DNA of 64,000 nt from Hondaea fermentalgiana. Taxonomy: Eukaryota; Sar; Bigyra; Thraustochytrida; Thraustochytriidae. The translations under genes were made by a program, and so were the position numbers. The stretch's first letter is position 1. Each line of letters opens with the position of its first letter. The DNA is taken from NCBI GenBank assembly GCA_014084085.1, contig NPFB01000040.1, forward strand, positions 489,699 through 553,698, written 5' to 3'. This document shows, one piece after another, positions 57,470 through 64,000 of the stretch. The notes under the pieces were generated by a model that was not told the origin of the DNA, searched no databases, and was given only the letters and a program-made list of their open reading frames with translations.

Positions 57470-59677
57470 ATGAACAATGAGATGATGATGACCACCCGGG
57501 GAGCAGGCAGCGCGAGAAGCGACGCGAGCACTCGCAGCTCCGACAGCATGCCCTTCGCGAGGCAAAGACCGCGCGGCGGAGATGACATGGACCATACCGA
57601 CGACGAAGAAGCGATCGACCTTGCTGCCGCCATCGAGCTCTCGCGGAAAACGAAAGACTGGACAGATCTCACCCACGACCGCGTCGCAACCTTTCTCCTG
57701 GCACAAGGACTCGTACATGATACTGCCGAAGCCTCCCAACGTATCGAAGAATGGGAAATACGTGGACTTCTTGCCCCTGACTTTTCAATTAAAGTCGCCT
57801 CCGGGGAACATGAAGCCGCCACACTGACGTTAGACGAGGCGCGCTCGCAAATCGCAAGTCGTTGGCCTGGGATGCACCAGCTTGCTGCCGATGAAATCGA
57901 CCCTAATACTCCCATTTGTCCTGGGGACTCCATCGCCGTCGCATGCAATGGCCAATGGATGTCCTCTTTCGCATCGCTTGTGCCCGGCGGGTCTGCCGCC
58001 GCAGCAGCACCGACAAGATTCCCGCCCTCGGCAAATGTACCAGCAGAACCAATGGTTCCTGGCAAGTCGCAAGACACGTCCTCTACGTCAATCCACGAGC
58101 TATCCTCGCTCACGGACGCCCACCCAAACTCAGCCTCAGCCTTTCACGTAGTATCATCGGAAAAATTAGGCATTACGCGCAGAATTGATTCAGAGACCGT
58201 AGAATACGGCGATCTCGTATTTTTGCAAACCGCATCGGGTTGCACGCTCCCGGTGATTTTCGTCTGCCCCGGCAGAACAGGGCCCGTCTGTCGCGGCCAT
58301 CACGTCTTCATGATTCATCTCAGCGTCCAGGGCCGCATGCGAGCCTGGGTCACCTCGCCACAATCCACGACGCGCAGCGGCGCCCTGCAGCTCGTTGACG
58401 ATCCAAACGACTTCAACAGAGCACCTACGTGCTTTACCCTGCGTTCTCCGCTCGACGCAGGCGCTGCTTGCCAAAGCGGCACTGGGTCCAAGAGGGCCAC
58501 TCGCACCGAAAAGCGTCCTCTTCCAGGGGCGCGTTCTCAGCGACAGCCTTCCTCGCAGCCCGGGGCTACAGTCCCGCTCCAGGTCATATCTCATAACGTC
58601 TGGCTTGAGCCAAAACTCACATCCTCGTGGCAACTTCTTTCCAAACGCGTTAGCCCTCGCAAGCGGACACGCGCGCATGCTATTCCAGACGCCCTCCAAA
58701 GAGCCATTAGTGGGGGCGAGTCAAACGTTTCGGATCTCACGCCCGATGTGATTGTCATTACCGGCGCCTTTTGCAGCACTGCAACAGGAATCTTGCGCGC
58801 GCGTCTTAAGCGCGATCTCCACATGCCCTTTGAGTCTCCAGTACTGGATCACGCAGGTATCTTTATCTCTTCACGATTCCCGATAGAGCGCACGGCACTC
58901 TTTCGATTTGATGCGTCGCAAAAGGACCGTAGCGTCTCCCGCGCTGCGATCTATGTTCGGGTCCGCAAGCAAGGCAAATGTGTCCACCTTTTCGCTGCAA
59001 ATGTGCATCCAGGGACTTCTACGAGTACACTGAAGATCCGCGAATCCCAGCTTTGCGCCTTGCGCCAATGGATTCAAAATCTTCGTCTTCCCGAAGACGA
59101 GCCCGTGCTTATTACTGGCGATTTGCGAACTTGTCGAGCCTCACAGCACGACGCCTACGAGCGCATGCTCGACATCCTCGGCGCCGAAGATGCCGCTCAC
59201 ATCCCACCTGATCTGCTTGCAACAATACAGACGTCCTGTCAAGATATCAACGCCATGCTTGCCTCAACAAAGAGCTTTGCGGCGCGCTGGAGCTCGAGCT
59301 CGCGTACATCAAATGCCCGGGGCTCTTCTTCTGCATCCTCTTCGTCAACCGCTTCATCTGCTGCTCTTGCGCCTAGCTCCGATGCCGTCACCATGTCAAC
59401 GCCGAGACGGCCAGCCACGGTCTATTCCCTCATGGAACCAGCCATTCGCAATGTTCTAACTGTCAATCCTGCGTGCAACGCCCTCACCATGCGGCTGGGC
59501 CGTGGGCCTTCGTTAGCAGACACCATCCTGATTTCGCGAAAACACGGCATCGCCCAAGATCCGGTCTTCCAGGTTCTCGCCAATGCTGCCACTGCAGTTC
59601 CCTATAGCATTACTTCGCAAGCCGAAGCCAGCGACCTGTCCACACATTATCCGGTCGCACTCTCACTTTCGCTGTGA
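57470..59677 (+). CDS. endonuclease/exonuclease/phosphatase-fold protein with altered active site, UIM- and SAM-like N-terminus
   Basis: 735 residues from the ATG at 57470 (or 805 from 57260). Residues about 45-60 (DEEAIDLAAAIELSRK) look like a ubiquitin-interacting motif. Residues about 64-130 (WTDLTHDRVATFLLAQGL) look SAM-like. From about 370 the EEP fold resembles neutral sphingomyelinases: VISHNVWL (strand with the first Asn), PDVIVITGAF, HAGIFISSRFPIERTA, FAANVHPGTS, PVLITGDLRTC, LADTILISR, and STHYPVALSL at the end. Compared with the family consensus, the metal-binding Glu (QE) is Thr-Gly, GDFN is GDLR, and the final SDH is STH. A Ser-rich insert lies near 610-640. It is probably a pseudoenzyme or has a changed activity. 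Confidence 0.68.
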   Translation: MNNEMMMTTRGAGSARSDASTRSSDSMPFARQRPRGGDDMDHTDDEEAIDLAAAIELSRKTKDWTDLTHDRVATFLLAQGLVHDTAEASQRIEEWEIRGLLAPDFSIKVASGEHEAATLTLDEARSQIASRWPGMHQLAADEIDPNTPICPGDSIAVACNGQWMSSFASLVPGGSAAAAAPTRFPPSANVPAEPMVPGKSQDTSSTSIHELSSLTDAHPNSASAFHVVSSEKLGITRRIDSETVEYGDLVFLQTASGCTLPVIFVCPGRTGPVCRGHHVFMIHLSVQGRMRAWVTSPQSTTRSGALQLVDDPNDFNRAPTCFTLRSPLDAGAACQSGTGSKRATRTEKRPLPGARSQRQPSSQPGATVPLQVISHNVWLEPKLTSSWQLLSKRVSPRKRTRAHAIPDALQRAISGGESNVSDLTPDVIVITGAFCSTATGILRARLKRDLHMPFESPVLDHAGIFISSRFPIERTALFRFDASQKDRSVSRAAIYVRVRKQGKCVHLFAANVHPGTSTSTLKIRESQLCALRQWIQNLRLPEDEPVLITGDLRTCRASQHDAYERMLDILGAEDAAHIPPDLLATIQTSCQDINAMLASTKSFAARWSSSSRTSNARGSSSASSSSTASSAALAPSSDAVTMSTPRRPATVYSLMEPAIRNVLTVNPACNALTMRLGRGPSLADTILISRKHGIAQDPVFQVLANAATAVPYSITSQAEASDLSTHYPVALSLSL

Positions 59678-59771
59678 CGGCGCGAGTGCGCAAGAAACAC
59701 GGCGCATCATGCGACACCCAGTCAGCCATACAGCTTCCTGTGAGCACACTGCACTTAAATTGCAGGACATG

Positions 59772-61538
59772 TTATTCGGAGCTTTTGCTTTTCGACCCAT
59801 TGCTAAAAAACGCCGTCATTCGGAGTTGTTGCTGTTTGGAGTCTTTTTCGCTCGCAGGCCCGTCAGCCTTTCGCTTTTTGGTAGATGTGCCGGTCTTTGG
59901 CTTTCGGGCCTTGGCCTTCGTTGGCTTGGCCTCGAGCTCCTCCGCCAAAATGAGGCATTTACTCGTGCTGGCGGTCATGCCCCTCTCTTGAAGCTCACCC
60001 AAAGTCATCCAAGTCACCTCGCTGCTGGCTGGCGCTGTATCCTTTGCAGACGCCCCCTCGCTCACCACTTGCACCTCGTCCTGACTTATATCGTCCACGA
60101 TTTTCACCTCATCCTCTCTATCCACGCTGGTGTTTTCGTTGCTCGTCTTGCAGGTTGCGCAGCGATCACTTGGAAGCGAAATCTTCTCAATCAAAAGACG
60201 ATGTTGCAGATGCGAAAAGGTGTGTTCATGAAGACCTCGGTCCTCTCGGGTCGCCTCGGTAATGCAAGAGCGGCAAGGCGCAATGGTTTCGTCCAAGGCT
60301 TTTAGCGCATCGTTCACGAGACTACGACGCTTGGGCATTGTGGGTGAAGTCGTGGCACTTCGTGCCATGAGAAACTCCCACTGCCCTGCAAGGAGTCCGG
60401 TCGAGGGACGCCTACACACCAAAAACTCGTCAGCACCTTTGCCATCTGGACGTTGTGAAGAGCGCTTCACAAGACCCACGGCATACGTTTGCACAGGCAA
60501 TACCTTGGCCTTGGCCTTGAGAGGATATTCATGGACTTGCGTTGGGTCCAGGGCATATGCGCGACAGCAAGAACGAACGGGGCAGGCTTCACACGCTGCG
60601 CCACGCGGCTTGCAAATTGTCGCGCCAAGTTCCATGAGAGCCTGATTAAAATCACCAGGGCGCTTCGGATCAACGAGTGAGGCTGCCAAAGACCAGCAGC
60701 CTTTGATCAGAGACGGCGCTTTGGCCTCTGCTCCGACAGCAAAGAGGCGCGCAAAGACGCGAATCACATTTCCATCCACAAGTGGGACGGCTCGCCCAAA
60801 GGCGATTGAAGCAATTGCTCCAGCGGTGTAGGCGCCAATTCCTTGCACTTTGAGCAAATCTGCGACCTCCGAAGGCAACTTGCCGTCAAACTCTTCCGTT
60901 ACCCTTTGCGCGCCTGCATGTAGGTTTCGTGCCCGTCGATAATAACCGAGACCAGCCCAACTAGCATTGACTTCGTCCGGAGAGGCCTCGGCCAAAGCCT
61001 GAGGCGTCGGAAATCGCTTCATCCACTTTGTAAAGTAGTCAATAACCGTTTCCACGCGTGTCTGCTGCAGCATAATCTCTGACACCCAAGTTTCGTACGG
61101 GTCGACCCTGCGAGGTGTCTCTCGCGCATCCTCGGGGACTTCTGCGAGGCTTTTGCCGAGGTAGTCGCCGGCGCGGTCACCGCGCCAGGGCAAAAGTCGA
61201 CGATTTTCGTCAAACCACGTCAACAAGTCAATGCGAAGCTTGTCGACAGCATCATCATGCTGCGAATCTGCTTGCTTTTCAGGTTTCACTGACTTGCTCT
61301 GCGCCGTTGCCTTGCCTCGCGTGCTCTTATCCTCGTCGCTGCTGCTGCTACTGATGGTTAGACGCTCAGGTCGAAGCAAGTCCTCAATGTCTGGCACCTG
61401 GTCTTCCTTGTGCTCCTTCTTGGCCGTACGAGTAGCTGTCTTGGCTTTGCTGGCGGTAGCGGGCTTCTTCTCAGTCTGAGTCTTGCGCGCGCGCGTGGCT
61501 GTGCCACGCGCAGTCGCAGTCGCCTTGGCTCGGACCAT
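59772..61538 (-). CDS. MUTYH: A/G-specific adenine DNA glycosylase MUTYH with PIP box
   Basis: 588 residues from the ATG at 61538 (an upstream TTG at 61583 is unlikely). It removes adenine mispaired with 8-oxoguanine. The N-terminus is basic and Lys/Thr-rich (nuclear targeting likely). The HhH-GPD domain shows WVSEIMLQQTRVETV with catalytic E154, VQGIGAYTAGAIASIAFG, and VDGNVIRV with catalytic D255. The iron-sulphur cluster motif is CKPRGAACEACPVRSCC. A MutY C-terminal (NUDIX-like) domain follows, with the 8-oxoG-sensing FSH in HTFSHLQHRL. The last 20 residues hold QLRMTAFF (571-578), a perfect PCNA-interacting box. An insert of about 60 acidic residues separates FSH from the tail. It is convergent with the EEP gene, 94 bases between stops. 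Confidence 0.96.
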   Translation of the reverse strand: MVRAKATATARGTATRARKTQTEKKPATASKAKTATRTAKKEHKEDQVPDIEDLLRPERLTISSSSSDEDKSTRGKATAQSKSVKPEKQADSQHDDAVDKLRIDLLTWFDENRRLLPWRGDRAGDYLGKSLAEVPEDARETPRRVDPYETWVSEIMLQQTRVETVIDYFTKWMKRFPTPQALAEASPDEVNASWAGLGYYRRARNLHAGAQRVTEEFDGKLPSEVADLLKVQGIGAYTAGAIASIAFGRAVPLVDGNVIRVFARLFAVGAEAKAPSLIKGCWSLAASLVDPKRPGDFNQALMELGATICKPRGAACEACPVRSCCRAYALDPTQVHEYPLKAKAKVLPVQTYAVGLVKRSSQRPDGKGADEFLVCRRPSTGLLAGQWEFLMARSATTSPTMPKRRSLVNDALKALDETIAPCRSCITEATREDRGLHEHTFSHLQHRLLIEKISLPSDRCATCKTSNENTSVDREDEVKIVDDISQDEVQVVSEGASAKDTAPASSEVTWMTLGELQERGMTASTSKCLILAEELEAKPTKAKARKPKTGTSTKKRKADGPASEKDSKQQQLRMTAFFSNGSKSKSSE

Positions 61539-61886
61539 GACCAGAAAAGAAAGCTGAGTTTTCAAATTGATTGCCAAGGTCAACGTTTGATTAAGGGGTG
61601 GCTATCGCAGCAGTCGGAAGGTCGAGCTCGTCAAATGAGTCGTTGTGGATAGACAGACGATCGCTGGCAGACTTGCAATCTCTAATGACGAGTCAAGGGG
61701 ACTTTTAATGTGGTGGGCGCGTATCTGGAGTCGTGCGACATCTGACCCATGGACATCTAGTTCAACACATTTTCAGGCTATCATTTCATCAACCCATGCA
61801 AGAAACGCAGTGCGTCATGGGTCAAACGCAAGAATGTTTGAACTAGGTTGGTTGGCAATAAAAAAAAAGATGGAAACTGTTGATCA
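61539..61886. other. intergenic, no gene seen
   Basis: 348 bases between the phosphoglycerate kinase stop and the MUTYH start, both on minus. An A-run at 61859-61868 lies just past the kinase stop. Confidence 0.5.
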
Positions 61887-63230
61887 TTACTTGTTGGAGA
61901 GAGCCGAGATGCCCGGAAGATCCTTGCCCTCGACGAGCTCAACGCTGGCGCCGCCACCAGTGCTGACATGGCTGACCTTGTCCTCAGCGCCATACTTTTT
62001 CACACAAGTGGCCGTGTCGCCGCCGCCAATGATGGAGATGGCACCGTTGGACGTCGAGTCGACGACAGCCTGCAAAACAGTCTTGGTGGCGCCAGCGAAC
62101 TTGTCGAACTCAAAGACGCCCATGGGGCCGTTCCAGAGAATGAGCTTGGCGCGCATCACGGCATCAGCGGCTTGCTTGGCGCTCTCCTCGCCAACGTCGA
62201 GACCGAGCCAGCCCTCAGGTACGCCCTCCTTGTCGGTGACGAGCTTGGCCTCGGCGTCCTTGTCAAACTTGTCAGCAGCCACGAAGTCCACGGGCAGGTG
62301 AATCTTGACGCCCTTCTCCTCGGCCTTCTTCATGATCTCCGGTACGAGCTTTGCGCCAGCCTCATCGTAGATGGAAGCGCCAATGGCAGTGCCGTCCAGA
62401 ACACTTTTAAAGGTAAAAGCCATACCGCCGGCAATGACCATCTCGTCAACCTTGTCGAGGAGGTTGTTAATGAGCTGGATCTTGTCGGCAACCTTGGCGC
62501 CGCCAAGGATGGTCAAAAAGGGCCGCGGTGGGTCCTCCATGGCGCGGCCAAAGTAATCGAGCTCCTTCTTGAGCAGGAAACCCGACACGCGGTCCTCGAG
62601 GTCAACTCCGACCATGCTCGAGTGCGCGCGATGGGCAGTGCCAAAGGCGTCGTTCACGTAGACGTCACCAAGGCTCGAGAGCGAAGCGCGAAAGGACTTG
62701 ACTGCTTCCGGATCAGCCTTGACCTTTTCGCCGTTGATCTCGCCCTTGCCTTCTTCCTCAAGGTGAAAGCGAAGATTCTCCATGAGGATCACCTTGCCGT
62801 CGCTGATCTCGGCGCAGGCCTTTTCCACCTCGGGGCCGACGCAGTCGGGCAAAAAGGTGCCCTCCTTGCCGAGAAGAGTCCACAGATGCTTGGCCACGGG
62901 CTCGAGGGAGAACTTGGCCTGAGGGGTGCCCTTGGGCCGCCCAAGGTGCGACATGAGCACCACGCCACGTGCGCCGCGCTCCAGCACATTCTGGATCGTC
63001 GGGAGTGCTTCGCGCATGCGCTGATCGTTGGTGATCTTGCCGCCCTCCCCAAACGGCACGTTGAAGTCCACGCGGATGAGTACCCGCTTGTCCTTGACGT
63101 CCACGTCCTCGACGCTCTTCTTGCTCATAAGGCCGCTTCCCGCCGCCGCACTGCTCATGGCGCGCGTCGCCATGGCCACCTGCGTCGCGCCGCCGCGCGC
63201 CGCCGCCGCGGTCCGCAGCATCGTCAGCAT
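61887..63230 (-). CDS. PGK1: phosphoglycerate kinase with mitochondrial-type presequence
   Basis: 447 residues, ATG at 63230; typical PGK has about 415. It transfers phosphate between 1,3-bisphosphoglycerate and ADP. Family motifs in order: [106 protein letters not shown], and [15 protein letters not shown] with [16 protein letters not shown]. The extra N-terminal 35 residues ([14 protein letters not shown]...[10 protein letters not shown]) contain Arg, Ala and Ser but no acidic residue, as in mitochondrial presequences. Stramenopiles are known to keep the second half of glycolysis in mitochondria, which fits. The codon bias is extreme, as for a highly expressed gene. Confidence 0.97.
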   Translation of the reverse strand: MLTMLRTAAAARGGATQVAMATRAMSSAAAGSGLMSKKSVEDVDVKDKRVLIRVDFNVPFGEGGKITNDQRMREALPTIQNVLERGARGVVLMSHLGRPKGTPQAKFSLEPVAKHLWTLLGKEGTFLPDCVGPEVEKACAEISDGKVILMENLRFHLEEEGKGEINGEKVKADPEAVKSFRASLSSLGDVYVNDAFGTAHRAHSSMVGVDLEDRVSGFLLKKELDYFGRAMEDPPRPFLTILGGAKVADKIQLINNLLDKVDEMVIAGGMAFTFKSVLDGTAIGASIYDEAGAKLVPEIMKKAEEKGVKIHLPVDFVAADKFDKDAEAKLVTDKEGVPEGWLGLDVGEESAKQAADAVMRAKLILWNGPMGVFEFDKFAGATKTVLQAVVDSTSNGAISIIGGGDTATCVKKYGAEDKVSHVSTGGGASVELVEGKDLPGISALSNK

Positions 63231-64000
63231 CCTCTCCGTCTTCTCCTCGCCCGGCTTTCCGTTCCCGCTGCCGCCGCCGCTGTCCGCGCTCGCGCTCGCG
63301 CTCGCTGCCAGCTCGCGGATTGGGTTTTGTCGGGGCCCGGCCGCGCAGCCCGCTCGATCAGATCAGATGCAGAGCTGGGACGCGCCCAAACCTGGATATC
63401 TGGATATCACCTTCTCCAATTCGAGTTCCGCGACGTATGGCCGTCCGCCGCCCGGCCATATCGAGCAAGCGCGTGGCGCTAGCTGCCGCCATGCGCGCGC
63501 GGCCAGCTCGCTCGCCGCGCCTCGCCCCTCCCGACCTCGCGCGGCCGGCGCGGCGAGCCGCGGCGGCTCGCCGCGCGCGAGCGCGAGCTGCTGCCGCTGC
63601 GTCTCGGACGGGAAAGAAGGCGGGAAGGGGCGAGGGCGGGCGACAAATCTTCGCCCGTTTGTGGCCCCGGCGGCGCGGTGACGCACACTGAGATATGTCG
63701 GTGGACCGAGGACACGCCGACGCGGCGAGGAGCGGTGGCGGCAGGAAAAGGGGCGCAGAGAGGGCAAGGCCGAGGCCGGCAAGGGTACTGGCTATCGTGA
63801 GCCGGGCAGAGAGAAGAAGGCATTGCGAGAAAGGTCAAGGCAGACACTGCGGAGTATTTTACATCTGACAACGTGGGATAATGAAGCTGCTGGCAAGGTA
63901 GAAACGAAGGGATGGAGGAGGAGGGGTTCCAATAACATGGAAAATGACCCAGAGCTCATGGCTATGACCAGTGGCATATGCATGAGTAGAATGAGTCGGC
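63231..64000. other. upstream region of phosphoglycerate kinase, no gene seen
   Basis: 770 bases. It is very GC-rich up to about 63700 (GCGCGC and GCTCGC words), then more balanced. Open frames on both strands are shadow-like and Arg/Ala/Pro-rich. The promoter of the kinase should lie here, but no motif is clear. Confidence 0.5.

Noticed and set aside
61968..63482. 504-codon plus frame opposite phosphoglycerate kinase
   Set aside because: Pure antisense shadow of a strongly biased coding sequence.

Overview
The window is nuclear DNA of a eukaryotic microbe. Genes are long single open frames with a G/C-rich third codon position. Introns are few: three can be placed, of 91, 100 and 212 bases, all GT...CACAG. 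Intergenic DNA is long and full of microsatellites. The gene content (cilium genes, a CatSper-type auxiliary subunit, a phosphoglycerate kinase with a mitochondrial-type presequence) suggests a stramenopile that makes flagellated cells, most probably a labyrinthulomycete/thraustochytrid. That placement is inference. Two runs of exactly 100 N (19982-20081 and 35823-35922) mark scaffold gaps of unknown true size.

Layout. 1-17.7 kb: the 3' end of mitochondrial glycerol-3-phosphate dehydrogenase, an RBM5/RBM10-like splicing factor (two exons), a Frizzled-like seven-helix receptor, cystinosin, LZTFL1 (BBS17), an unknown membrane/coiled-coil protein, biotin-protein ligase, a SAC3/LENG8-like protein and eIF2B alpha. 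17.9-27.7 kb: a SMYD-like SET protein with a histidine-rich insert, a TTAA-flanked inverted-repeat element interrupted by gap 1, a small acidic protein, about 3.7 kb of simple-sequence DNA, and an F-box/JmjC/APH protein (two exons). 28.2-35.7 kb: an EF-hand/WW/B-box-like protein (two exons), a SlyD-FKBP12 fusion, and an ankyrin/WW protein. 35.7-38 kb: gap 2 and a lower-GC stretch with a degenerate repeat and a broken reading frame. 38-48.5 kb: a TIR-like/NACHT-like/WD40 protein, a SAMHD1-like dNTPase and a CatSper auxiliary subunit. 48.5-55.7 kb: mostly simple-sequence DNA. 55.7-64 kb: a small TAZ-finger protein, an exonuclease/endonuclease/phosphatase-fold protein with an eroded active site, MUTYH and phosphoglycerate kinase.

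No operon-like logic applies; most neighbours are ordinary unrelated housekeeping genes. Themes that recur are ciliated-cell biology (LZTFL1, CatSper subunit, possibly the two WW/calcium-type scaffolds), mitochondrial targeting (glycerol-3-phosphate dehydrogenase, SlyD-FKBP12, phosphoglycerate kinase, perhaps the long form of biotin ligase), and an adjacent pair resembling innate-immunity components (TIR/NACHT-like/WD40 beside a SAMHD1-like protein). The most unusual items are that receptor-like protein, the Frizzled-like receptor, the CatSper subunit, the SlyD-FKBP12 fusion and the inverted-repeat element around gap 1.
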